Source: Petrosia ficiformis | Taxonomy: Eukaryota > Porifera > Demospongiae > Haplosclerida > Petrosiidae | NCBI GenBank assembly: GCA_947044365.1 | Contig: OX345636.1 | Coordinates: 1,445,501 to 1,509,500, forward strand | Reading direction: 5' to 3' | Length of the DNA stretch: 64,000 bases | In this document: piece by piece, positions 1 to 10,119 of the stretch | How the letters are laid out: each line of letters starts with the position of its first letter | How positions within the stretch are numbered: the first letter of the stretch is position 1 | Translations under genes and position numbers: made by a program | The notes under the pieces: model-generated | What the model was told of the DNA's origin: nothing | Database searches by the model: none | Seen by the model: only the letters and a program-made list of their open reading frames with translations

Positions 1-2382
1 CTAATTTTATATGCTGGTCATTCATCAGCACAGGTAATAAGAGTGATAAGCACTATGTATTTGTCAAAGTAACTTTGTGTAATTATATAAAATAGGTATA
101 TAGCAGACTGAATGCAATTGGTCTATCAATGTCTCATAAGTCAGTAATACGTCTGGTAACAGAGCTGGGAAGAAATCATGACAGGAAGGTGTTACAATGG
201 AAGGATCAACTTCAAGCATCTCTTCCAGATTGCAAGGCAAGACTACAATACATTTTTGTATACATACTATATCTTGACTATTATTGTTACAGGATGTAAC
301 CAGTGATCTACAAGTACAACAGGTTAACTCACTGTTATCGTTCTCTGATGAAGAGGGTGATGATATTAGCCAGTCAGAATCAGATCAATCAGAAATTACT
401 GAAATTGATGATGTTAGTGAAAATGAGATCCTGGAAGATCTATCCTCTGATTCAGAAAGCGAATGCAACAGTACAGAAGGTGAATATATGGATATTGATG
501 ATCAATCGCAACATCGAATTTTGCCAGATATTCCAACAGCAGTTGATGAAATATCTGACAAAACTACAAAGTTCACTGGATCAGATCCTCCATGTCAGTC
601 GTATCATAGCTACAAGTTGGTAGGTGATAATATTGATTTGAGTATTAAGCCTAGATACATGAGATATGACCGATTCAAGCATCAGTCACTTCACTATTTT
701 CACATGTATGCAGTCCAGAACAGAATCAATGTTAGTGACCTATGTAGACAGAGAAAGGGAACACTACCAGTTCCAATAAGTGAAATTGCCAGTTCCCTTC
801 TTCCATCAAAAGCTGATGATGATGTACTTCATGAAAACATTGCAATATTCATTGCCTGTACGCTTGTGGATCACCTAAGTTTCTTCTCTGTAACCTTTAG
901 TGGTATTTCAATACATCACACTCCCCATAAATATCCTAAGGAAATGTTGCATAAATCTATTGTGGTTACTAATATAATTATCACATGCATATACATGTTT
1001 AATTCTTATTTTATATAATAGGTTCCTTTAGGTATCTTGACAAAGAATGAGAATAAATCCAGTGAAATGGTTGATATTATGCACCACATTCACAAATATG
1101 TTCCTCTTTGTTCGTATTCTGAAAAAGAAGATGTAATAGATTTAGATGAAGCTGTTGATGTCCCCAAAGCAAATATTCATACAATTCAATTTGGTGGTGA
1201 TCATTTGACTGCTTGTAGAGCACGATGGTAATGGCCAATGGCAATGATCCAATACAGAGGTTAGAAGGACTCATGCCAACAGTGGAAGACTGGCATACCA
1301 AAGTTGTATTACTTGAGGTAAATACAATTTTATATATTATAATTATATAATATGCATGGATACAAGATCTATTATTATGTTAATTTATTTTTCATGCTTA
1401 ATAGATAATTTGGAAATATTTTTACTCAGTAAAGTCATCAACTGAGCATGGTACGTTGTTTCAAATTCGAAATCTTCTCCACCGTTCTAACGTCAGAATG
1501 CATCCGGGAAAGGACTTCAATGCTAGTGAAGATTTTTTAACTGTAGTTGTGAAGTCCATGATCATTACTGCAGCTTGTAAAGTTCTTGGAATGTCAAGTA
1601 CTTCTGATAATCCCCAAGAAAGCGTAGTTCCATACTCAACTTGGCTTGAAGCAACTGATGCTGAAAGGAAAGCATTACTGATTTCAGTGTCAAAAAAGAT
1701 AGTTAGCGATTCTGTATTTTTCTGTTTTACAACACCTTGTTTAAGATCTCAAGATAAAGTAATGGAATATTCAAAATTCTTATTGGGATTAGGATGTTTC
1801 TACATGGAATTTAGTGATGGCATACGACAAGGTGATGGCACACGTGTGTTAAGATGTTGGCGATGTATGCTTCCAATATTTCATAGCTCCCGACGTACTA
1901 ATTATCGAAATGAGGCCATCCTGCTGCTCTATCAGCATGACTTCTTGCTTTCTCCAGCAGATGCAGAAACATTGATATGGAATAAATTTATTAATGTGCA
2001 TGGGAAACCTGGGTGCAACATCCCACAAGATTTGCATATGGAGCATTTAAATATGATTGTTAAAGAAGCAGTGAAGGGATTAGGTTCTAACAAGACAGCT
2101 GAGGCCATATGCAGAGTTGCTAGAGCACTAGGAACAATTGCTCCAGTGTTAGACAATTTTGATACAGTTAACAATACAGCTCATCAACATAGTAGTCATT
2201 CTGTTGTATCAGCAGATAGAGATATACAAGTTGTAGTGAAAGATCTTTTAAAGTACAATATCTTTGAGTGTGTTGAACCTCGATCACATACCACATACTC
2301 AAACCCTAAAGATGTTCTTAGCTGCATGAATCTTCATGATTGGATCAAATCAAAAATACCCAAACTTCATCATACACATTAA
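1..2382 (+). CDS. DUF6589 protein, putative transposase (5' partial)
   Basis: Multi-exon gene running in from the left edge. I place exons at 1-33, 96-236, 293-964, 1022-~1228, ~1232-1317 and 1405-2382 (stop TAA); all junctions I can check are phase 0. The intron at 237-292 starts with GC (AAG|GCAAG) instead of GT. The product has an acidic Ser/Asp/Glu-rich stretch (~residues 70-125) and then the conserved core of the DUF6589 family: FGGDHLTACRAR, EGLMPTVEDWHT, QGDGTRV, NVHGKPGCNIPQDLHMEHLN. The Asp of GGD, the Asp of SDG or GDG and the Glu of MEHLN are candidate DDE residues (inference). The frame shifts by one base near 1228, between TACRAR and the downstream EGLMP exon, so this copy is broken or carries a sequence error. 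The gene converges on the RecQ gene at 2459 and probably shares a transposon with it. Family call is strong; transposase role is inferred. Confidence 0.8.
237..292 (+). other. GC-AG intron
   Basis: The intron between exons 2 and 3 of the DUF6589 gene has donor AAG|GCAAG and acceptor TTACAG|GAT. Both exons join in phase 0 (Asp-Cys-Lys then Asp-Val-Thr). GC-AG is the usual minor donor variant of the major spliceosome, and the rest of the donor matches consensus. Confidence 0.65.
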
Positions 2383-2458
2383 AAATACTTTGTTATATAT
2401 TATGTTTAATGAAATGATTATCCTCAAACAATTATATATACTATTAATATAACAATAA

Positions 2459-4079
2459 TTAAACAAAAACAAACCTACTTTGATTAATGGAACATTTTTG
2501 ACATACACATCTACTCATACAAATGTCACAGCACAGGCACAATCTCTGTAGAATGATGTGTTCAAAACCAGCAAATCCTTCGAATAATACTTTACGACGA
2601 CATACACTTGTATTATCCATGTACTGCAGCATTGCATTATCTACATATCGTTTGCACCCTTTCGTTTTCAGTAAAACTGCACAAGTAGGTTGCTCATCCC
2701 TCCCTCCTCTCCCAGTTTCTTGTATGTATGATTCTGCATCATCAGAAGGTCCTACATGGATTATCTGCCGTACATCATCACAGTTTATCCCCATACCAAA
2801 TGCAATTGTTGCACATACAATACGAGAGGAGAGTTCTCAGTAAATGACTTAATAATCTGTTCTTTCACAGATTCATCAGTTGCACTGGTGAACATTTCCA
2901 CAAGTCTGAACTTTGACAAGTCTGGTGCACCTGGTGGTTCTGTGAATTCCTTTCCCATATGGCTTCTGAAATGCAGGTAAATATCAGCACATTCTTCATA
3001 CCGCCTACAGTATATAATTGTACGTGGGAAATTTACTCGGTTTCTCCAAAACAGGGGCAAAGGTTACATCAATAGATACAAAAGACGCCACGCATAACAT
3101 TAAATTCTGTTTACAGGGTGACAGAATTACTCTCACTGGATCTTTCATTGACAAAAGGCGTTCCACTGACATTCTCACATCACAACTGGCAGTTGCAGTT
3201 AAAGCCATTACTCTGACTCCTTCACGTAAAATACTACGAACCTCCCCGACACGTAACAAACTCTCTCGAAAGGTATCTCCCTTGTTAATATGAGAATATA
3301 ATTTAAAACAATTACTATATTACAACTGTTGTAACTATAATATACTGCATACCATTTTTTCACACAGTGAGCCTCATCGATAACAAATGCACATAGTCTC
3401 TTTTGGTATGCATCTCCACCAAGAAGATGCCGCCAATGTCTACTGAGTAGTAGTTCTGGTGTAAAATACACAAGCTGAAAATATCCTTCAGTGACTTTAG
3501 ATTTGATCTCTTTATCATCCATATCACCACATATGCATACACATCTTAAGCCTCTCAATCGCCATCCTTCAACCTGAAGATCATAAATATTTCTGATTAT
3601 GAAACTTTACTATAATTTATAATTATATAATAATTGTTTATAATATAATAATATATAATTATCATATATAATTATATCTAACTGTTATAATTATGTGATG
3701 AAAAGATACTTGTTTTACATTGTATCTTGTAGTAGTCTCATAGTGTTTTTGTATTATGTAACCTATTATTTAGTCTTGTCATTGTTCTGTAACAATATTA
3801 TCTATTATTATTATATCAGATCATTAATTAGCATACCTGATCTTTCATTATAGCTGTGAGAGGAGTGATCACAACAACAACAGAATCTTTCCTACCCAGC
3901 AAACTATCAAAGGCAAATGGCAAACAAGCGTAGCATAGTGATTTGCCAAATCCTGTAGGAAGGATTGCAAATACATCTCTTCCCTTCAAAAAACTCGTCA
4001 CTACTTCCAACTGTTTTGCTCTCAATTTCTTATATCCCAATCGTTCTACTGCTGTTCTCACTGCCAACTCGTACTCCAT
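2459..4079 (-). pseudogene. RecQ-family helicase of a transposon (broken copy)
   Basis: Read on the minus strand: exon 1 4079-3837, exon 2 3573-3353, exon 3 3280-2459 (stop TAA). Visible SF2/RecQ motifs in order: zero-motif region (LGYKKLRAKQLEVV), Walker A LPTGFGKS, Ia VITPLTAIMKDQ, Walker B DEAHCV, III ALTATAS, IV PRTIIYCR, V ATIAFGMGIN, VI YIQETGRGGRD, then a Cys-rich zinc-binding end (CLCCDICMSRC). Exon 1 to exon 2 splices cleanly (MKDQ|VEGW). The reading frame changes near 3040 (after FAPVLEK) and near 2805 (before the IVCATIAFGMG motif), and the exon 2-3 junction at the conserved DEAHCVKKW does not join in frame with canonical sites. It is therefore a decayed copy or has indel errors. 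No HRDC or long N-terminal region is present, so it is not a host BLM/WRN gene. Confidence 0.85.
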
Positions 4080-4228
4080 CTTTATTCCGCTATCTGTGAC
4101 GTTAAATACTTGTGGTTGAACAACTTAATCTGATTGGCCTGCAATATTTCTCCAGAGTCCACAACTAGTGAATATGCGTGTCCCCAGACCCTCCGCCTCT
4201 TACCGCGAGGGTCTGGCTTGTCAGACTA
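4080..4228 (-). promoter_or_regulatory. 5' region of the RecQ gene, including a transposon end
   Basis: 149 bp separate the helicase ATG from an end reading TAGTCTGACAAGCCAGACCC inward from 4228. A CCAAT-type motif (AATCTGATTGGCC, 4127-4139) lies 48 bp upstream of the ATG. The same motif lies 47 bp upstream of the ATG remnant in the copy at 16366 and 63 bp upstream of the ATG at 13130. The terminal part can fold on itself (CAGACCCTC...GAGGGTCTG, 4185-4215). Confidence 0.6.
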
Positions 4229-4239
4229 CCCTTTCCTTG

Positions 4240-4411
4240 GATTAACTCTCCATAAAGGGTGGTTATTAAAATTAAATTAATAACATTATTAATTAATTTT
4301 ATTATTTTCGCGGACGGCGGGAGACAGTTCAGTCGATCTTTTGTGTGGGCGTCCCATAGACGGACAACGTGCTTGATTCTATCAGTCTACTATCCGTTAT
4401 GACGAGTAATG
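4240..4411. other. AT-rich spacer between two elements
   Basis: 172 bases with an AAATTAAATTAATAAC-rich tract (about 4268-4310), then a GC-richer piece. On the minus strand this follows the endonuclease fragment ending at 4412 and could be its 3' tail. No gene is visible. Confidence 0.35.
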
Positions 4412-4767
4412 TCAGAACCGTCCACAGGGAGCTGTTTTCCTGTGTGATGCACGTGAGAGGAATTGCGACTGAAATGAATTCCTCACACTGACATCGAAAT
4501 AACCTGGCTTGCCAAAACTGAAATCAGGATGAAACACATCGCTAGGACGATTATTGTTATTTGTACCACACTGTTGTTCCCTTAACGCACCTTTGTTGTC
4601 CATCAACAAAGTGTGCCAGACCACTTCACTCAGAGCATCGTGATGTTTGATTCTAAGTGGGCCGTATCCGAGGACATTGTCACCATAATTATCAATGGTC
4701 TGCCGACAAACACATCTAACTGGGTGAGGAAAATGTGACACCCAAGCCACACTGACACATTCATATT
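4412..4767 (-). pseudogene. Retroelement endonuclease C-terminal fragment
   Basis: The C-terminal half of an open frame ending at 4412 contains VRCVCRQTIDNYGDN, RIKHHDAL and a RPSDVFHPDF...GKPGYFDVSVRN block. This resembles the Cys/His-plus-nuclease tail (RPgDv-PDf-G-p-FDvtvrN, PD-(D/E)XK-like) found at the end of some reverse-transcriptase proteins and related uncharacterised invertebrate proteins. No RT domain precedes it. Instead it is joined without a stop to the C2H2 transposase remnant at ~4768. It could be a 5'-truncated retroelement insertion or a captured domain. Family assignment is from motif memory. Confidence 0.45.
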
Positions 4768-6525
4768 GAAGAGCTCCCTCTAAGATGTCATGTATAACAT
4801 CTGGAACTAGGCATTGACAAACATGAAAGTACTGCAAATCCATCAGAATACTTCGACCATTGACACCATACTCTGTTGACTTGGAGCCATCATTATGTAG
4901 CCCCTCTACATGAGTTAGGTGACTTTCAAGAGTGCGTAAGTGAAGATTTTCTTCAATAAACTGGAGCAACAGTCAAAAATAATAGTTCAGCAAGAAATAC
5001 AAATGTTTAACTCACAATACTCTTAGTTTCATAAACAGTAGCGAAACACTGCTGACAGTACCGATATGCAGTACTGCCTTTTTTTGAAACCACTGCAGGC
5101 ACTACTAGCAGGATTACCTGCCGATATGTGCAATGGTTCCAAAAATCATTGATTCGACACCTTGTATATTCATCATAATACCAGACTCCTATTATAAATA
5201 TAAACGGTTACACCAGCACAAATCATCACAATAATAAACAAGTGTACATGTACCTACCAATTTCTTAACATCCTTGATGAATGATTCCAGCACCTTACTA
5301 ATTGAATACTTCTTAATTAATTTATGCCGACATATTGCCACTAAATAATATTCCTTAGTTTTGATTGGTACTTAGGGTGAAGATTTCCAAGAGTGAAATA
5401 AAACAGTCCTACAGGTATGTATGTACATTGTACAGTAATTACAAATAGTATAATTACTACCTCAAAAATGTACACTACCTTGCTTATGTTTTGTTCTACT
5501 AGAACCCAGTAGGCTGCACATCTCAACATCGTCATAGTAGAAAAGAAGTTGGAGTGCTTTGTGGTTAACAGAAAAAATTTCATGACTTATATAATAGTCG
5601 CCATCACAAAAATCACTCAAAATTCCAAGATGGCGTTTTTTATGGCCCCTTTCAATCTCAATTACATTTGCAATAGCACATAAAATTAATTTTGTAATGA
5701 CTTACTGTACCTCAGTGATAACTGTATCATTATTAAGCAGAACTTCCAATGTTTGAAGAAGTGGAATATAAACCATGGTTTTGTTCTTTTCTATTATTCG
5801 TCTCTTTGATCCATAGCATCAAGGAGTCACCTTTGTATCCAAAACAACTTAAATAGGTTCCTGGGAGTGTTAGAATTACATATCATAGTACAAATGAAAT
5901 TTATAGAACAAGTGAATTACCACGAGTCCAAAATTTGAACGAAAATACTGCATTTGCTCTGCTTGTGAGGATAGACTCTTGAAAATATTACTACATGGAC
6001 TAGAATCACTAAATGCTGACAAAACTGCTTCAGTTGTGGAATCGTCAATTCCAGCCTGTTGCAGATGGAACTTACACGATTACCAACATGTAACAGAGAA
6101 ACATTAAAGAGGGACTGAATATCTGTGATAAGACTATCCATGACAGCTAAAGGAAGGTGGTGATGTTCTCTGTTTTTAAAAATCCAAATAGCAGCTGCTA
6201 TTTGAAGATCATCCAAACTTAATAGTGGATATAAACAATCTTCGTTATCATTCAAGACACTGCTAATGTCATTTTCTCCCAAATCATAGGTAAAGTTTGT
6301 TGTTGTTGATACTGCACTTTCACCGCTTTCTTCCAGTTTACCAATATCATGGAAATTATAAATATAATTTCGATAAGTTGAAAACTTTTTAAAAGTTCAT
6401 TTACATTTCTGTAGGGAACACTGTATCTGAATGTTTTCAGCATCAGCATGGGCAATTCTAATATGACTTAACAACTTTGATACTGTCTTGAATTGGCTGG
6501 AAGAACAAAGAGGACAATTCACCAT
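4768..6525 (-). pseudogene. C2H2-type transposase gene, decayed
   Basis: Minus-strand remnants of one protein in order: start ATG at 6525, N-terminal C2H2 finger (NCPLCSSSQFKTVSKLLSHIRIAH), linker with acidic region, IAAAIWIFKNREHHHLPLAVM (~6170), IIEKNKTMVYIPLLQTLEVLL (~5760), DFCDGDYY...HKALQLLFYYDDVEMCSLLGS (~5580-5490), VGLFYFTLGNLHPKY (~5400), Cys pairs RYCQQCFATVYE (~5060), EYGVNGRSILMDLQYFHVC..LVPDVIHDILEGALQYE (~4880-4770). I recognise this order from widespread uncharacterised metazoan proteins linked to cut-and-paste elements, tentatively CACTA/Plavaka-like. An in-frame TGA at 6399-6397 in the finger linker (a CGA>TGA type change) and frame changes near 6005 show decay. A CACTA pentamer begins at 6569 (-), 44 bp before the ATG. 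Confidence 0.6.
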
Positions 6526-6656
6526 TGCTATATACCCCCAAACACCTATTTTTTTCTCCTACTTTAGTGCACGTTTATTTGCGCATGCGCAGTAAGTCTG
6601 AGTACGATTCTTCACACTTCAGTACTGGCAAGATAGTGAAGTAAAAAGTTGTAGTT

Positions 6657-8097
6657 ATGTCTAGTAGAGCTGAAGTCGAGAGCTTTTCCAATGATGAGAC
6701 TTGTGATTTCCTGAGTCAGCAGATAAAAGAGATAGACCCAACAACTGTTTCTTCATTTTGGTCGAGTAAAATCAATGGAAAGGTATTTCTGTCACTTTCT
6801 GAGGAGGATATCAAAGAGATTGGCTGTACACTTGGCGAGCGAAAGAGTATATTGCTGCTTGTTAACTCGTATGAATCAAAAGAAGTAAATGCTGTACATT
6901 TTATACATCACATATAGTTGTTCTTGTTCTCCATTTAGATAGGTTCTTACTTGAAATCACCAGTAGTTACTCACATTGTGGGTGAAAGTGACTGGTTAAG
7001 AAGCTTCAGTATTCCTCAATTTTCTCGACACTGTATGGAAGACATCCCATCCAAGGAAGTTAAGAAGTCTACTAGAACTGAAATTATTCATACAATTGCC
7101 CAGTTGGTATGCAAACCAATTTCCCAACATCAACTGAATACACTGAAGTGTGTAGGAAACTAGTTTCTTGTCACCCTGTTTTAAAGGATGCAATTGGCAA
7201 TGGGATTGTAAGTTTTGTGTGTGAAAAAAAAAGTGCTATGTATGTCTGACAATTTTATACCATTTTAATAACTTTTACATTGATATTTTTGTAATGTAAG
7301 TGTATATCCAATCAAATAATTATCATGTATTGTTCATTAATTTACTGGTGCAGCTGTCTTGATATGAGATAAAATATAAATGCAGGTGCAGCTGCCCAGA
7401 ATCTGTGTGTATGCACCTATCTTTAGTTCATTGATATTCACTCTCCTGTAATTGACTACTTACATTATGTTTAATGATTATCTTGTGTAGGGTTCTTGGA
7501 AGACACAATTGAAGCAAAGGTTCTCAAACATGAGACGTTCATCGGATCAAAGAAGAAGTTGTTAGAACCAAGTGATGAAAACAAGGTATGTCAATTGATT
7601 AAATGATACTTTTAAATGATCTGTGTTCAGTCCCAAAAGAGTACACATGAAGAGGAAGACTACGATACTTTTCTATTGAAACTACAAAGTCATTTAGTGC
7701 ATGAGAGTCCTGACAAGAAAGTGACCAAAAATTTAATGAAGAAAACATTTTTGGGACGGTTTAAATGGATAGCTGAAGACTTGCCAACAGTCTATGATGT
7801 CATGGATGTCTTTCCGCCCTTAAAAGAGATTAAATATGTAAGATTTAAATTGGTAATAAATAATAAAATAATATTACTTTTTGATTTCAATGTCATAGCT
7901 GATCTATGAGATCAAAAGGATAGTAGTCAATGACACAACAATAGAAGTGATGGACACAAACTTTTTGGCGAAAGCAAGGCATTTATGGGAGGAGCTCCAG
8001 CCAAAGATCCTTAAGTTTTCAGAAATACAGGCAAAAACATCGTCAGTCCTGCAAAAGATCATTGACAAGCATGAAATTGAATTGTCCATGGTTGAAG
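6657..8097 (+). CDS. SAM-domain protein, SAMD3-like (frame interrupted)
   Basis: Exon 1 (6657-6884) starts with ATG and encodes a SAM domain, about residues 10-75 (TCDFLSQQI..., KINGKVFLSLSEEDIKEIGCTLGERKSILLLV). Intron 6885-6938 (54 bp); exon 2 6939-~7206 (IGSYLKSPVVTHIVGES...VCRKLVSCHPVLKDAIGNGI); exon 3 ~7492-7585 (GSWKTQLKQRFSNMRR); exon 4 ~7631-7840 (SQKSTHEEEDYDTF...LMKKTFLGRFKWIAEDLPTVYDVMDVFPPLKEI); exon 5 7899-8097 (LIYEIKRIVVNDTT...IDKHEIELSMVE). The layout fits SAMD3-like invertebrate proteins, with SAM followed by a YPT/EYTEV helical region. The frame breaks by one base near 7113 and again near 7550. The 3' end beyond 8097 is not visible. It is either a decaying gene or one with indel errors. 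Function unknown; SAM domains mediate protein-protein contacts. Confidence 0.65.
7207..7491 (+). other. Intron of the SAM-domain gene
   Basis: 285-bp intron with donor ATT|GTAAGT and acceptor TTGTGTAG|GG. No separate feature was seen in it. Confidence 0.5.
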
Positions 8098-8142
8098 GTA
8101 TTGTAATAATAGTATACTTATTATTTGACATAGGGATAGTTT

Positions 8143-8196
8143 GATAACAATCTGTACCCGCTCTGATAACAATCTGTACCCACTCTGATAACAAGA
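8143..8196. repeat. 22-bp tandem repeat
   Basis: About 2.5 copies of TCTGATAACAATCTGTACCC plus two bases, directly after the last recognisable SAM-gene exon. Its GATAACA steps also read through the minus strand as a spurious open frame. Confidence 0.7.
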
Positions 8197-8339
8197 GTCT
8201 ATAGTTCTATAACAAAGACAGAATGAATAAATAGAGAGACTTATTACTGGTACTGTCAATATAGTTTCATTATGTATTTTATAGGTTTTATTCCTTTTTA
8301 AATTCATTCATTCAGTTCTATAGTGTTTAAAAAAAATTG

Positions 8340-8580
8340 TATATTGTTCCTCTTTTGTAAATAGAAACAACTTTCCAGTCATTATAAGTGATGGTCTTTT
8401 GTTCCACCAACAACCCCATGGTTGTTAATGTTTACAACAGAAACAACTTATGGATTAACAATGTTGTATTGTTCCTCCAACAATTCCAAGGTTGTTAACT
8501 TCAACAACCCTCAAGTTGTTAAATTTAAACTATTGTACGAACAACCCTAATTTTACAGTGTGGTATGTATCATATTCATG
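8340..8580. repeat. Cluster of GGTTGTTAA / TTAACAACC inverted motifs
   Basis: Repeated CAACAACC, GGTTGTTAA and AAACAACTT words in both orientations, spaced roughly 20-40 bp (e.g. 8405-8430, 8480-8500, 8505-8525). They can form several alternative hairpins. Probably a remnant of an old foldback or MITE. Confidence 0.4.
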
Positions 8581-9542
8581 TATTAGAATTGCTTCATCAA
8601 TACTTTAATCAACTGTAATAATTATGGTTGATCAATACTTTATCAATAATAGTAATATCCATCAGCAAAAATGTATGAAACGTAATAGCAATTCTGCTAA
8701 GTTGAACATCACTCTTCTTTTAAACATAAAGTTGGAAGTGTGTTGATTATTATAAAAGACTTTTCTTGTATCACAATAACTGGAGTAGTGTAAGATGGTT
8801 GACACCACCAATTTCAGGATTGCCTTCTGGACTTTCTTAAACAATCTATTATCTGTTCTAGACTTTTGAAAGAACAGAAGTGTTTCGTCATCACTTTTTA
8901 TCTCTTCAACAATGTAGTAAAAGTTTTGTTCAGAGTCCTATACTACAAAGTGTGCAACACTATTCTGCTTTCTGATACTGACTTGAGACTTGTCGTTGTT
9001 GCTTCTTGTTTGTGGGTAATTGAGCATCCAAGTGACTTCTAGTGATCCAGGTTGAATTTCACCTTAGGGGTTGGTGCTGTGTAGTGAATTTATTCATTTG
9101 CGTAATATTAAAATTTTGGTCAGAAAACATGTTTGTGGGGACTTTGAATATTTGCTACTTTTGTACATTGGTAAGGCATAGTACAGCTATTTACATTGTA
9201 GTTGTATACAATACATTATCACTAGTGAATAGTTTTTTTTTTCTTTCAGGCTCATTGTAATTGAGACCATTATCTGAGTGTACCTCTCGCTTCCTGCTAG
9301 TTTCTCTTCTCTTTCTTGAATACATATCGGTGAATAATTTGTTTGAGGCAACGTCACAACAATTATATAACAAAGAAATTTGTACTTCTTCAACATGATG
9401 ACGACAGATCTTCCTGCAGAACTGGTTGTTCATGCATTAATAATTACCAATATTTAAAAAATATCGATAAATTGAAATTCTAAATCCAACAGTTAGTTTT
9501 TTAAATGTATAAATCAAACTAAGTCAAAATTGGGTTCTTCCG
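8581..9542. other. No recognised gene
   Basis: AT-rich sequence. The short open frames here, including 9191-9433 on the minus strand, have no recognisable motif. No repeat boundary was seen. Confidence 0.3.
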
Positions 9543-9653
9543 CTATATACATTTCATTATATTGCCTTTATTACTAACTGCAGAATACTTCTCCAGCTTC
9601 TCAACTTTCCCTTTTTTTGGTGGTGGAGAAGTTCCACTGTTTCCCTCTGCCAT
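9543..9653 (-). CDS. Small ORF with basic/proline-rich N-terminus
   Basis: ATG at 9653, 36 codons, stop TAG at 9543. The peptide starts MAEGNSGTSPPPKKGKVEKL, which looks like a nuclear-protein or transposase N-terminus (a PKKGKV basic patch). It may be a first exon; no continuing exon could be assigned. Not recognised. Confidence 0.2.
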   Translation of the reverse strand: MAEGNSGTSPPPKKGKVEKLEKYSAVSNKGNIMKCI

Positions 9654-9965
9654 GTTAAAGAAATTATATTTATAACTTTAGATATTTATAAAGAGACCAT
9701 TTTAATGAATCCATAGAACACTGATGTTGCATATATGTTACATTTGGATTATTTTGATGCTGGTTGTTAGAAATGTCCAAAAAAATTTAAAAAGATTTGC
9801 TCTGTGCTCTATAAGGGATAAAGATGTTCTACCAAGCATCTCAACTTTTATTGGTATGTCACACAAACGGATTCTACTACACAAAATGAAAAGTGCAATC
9901 ACAAAACAAATGAGGGAGAGAGAGAGCGAGAGAGAAAAGATAATCAGCAAGACTTGCTGAAAAAG

Positions 9966-10020
9966 AGCTAATAACTCTGTGACGCCCCATGGCCATGTGC
10001 AGTTTAATAGTTATTAGCTC
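9966..10020. repeat. Hairpin with 12-bp perfect arms
   Basis: GAGCTAATAACT (from 9966) and its complement AGTTATTAGCTC (to 10019) enclose about 30 bp. It lies just beyond the 3' end of the minus-strand LINE and next to a short GA tract (9914-9935). It could be part of the LINE 3' UTR. Confidence 0.5.
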
Positions 10021-10119
10021 AGAAACAAACAAAACATATATTGTACATTACACAAACACTCATACATGTACACACAAAGATTAGTTGGCCAGTCATCAGC
10101 AGGATACCTAATGTCATCC

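Larger units (their letters stand above)
1..4228. mobile_element. DUF6589 + RecQ helicase DNA transposon, right part
   Basis: The two convergent genes are enclosed on the right by an end (4228) matching the TIR starts of the elements at 12966-13530 and 49164-49747 (TAGTCT..C..GCCA.ACC). Those elements carry the first exon of the same helicase and 9-bp target duplications. The left end lies outside the window, so TIRs and target duplication of this copy cannot be confirmed. If its duplication is also 9 bp, the right half would be CCCTTTCCT (4229-4237). From memory the helicase-bearing Academ lineage (AcademH) of animals and fungi is the closest described group. That assignment, and DUF6589 being its transposase, are inferences. 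Confidence 0.6.

Noticed and set aside
2459..4079. Host RecQ helicase (BLM/WRN type)
   Set aside because: No long N-terminus or HRDC, frame breaks, partner DUF6589 gene and four copies tied to a TIR sequence point to a transposon gene.
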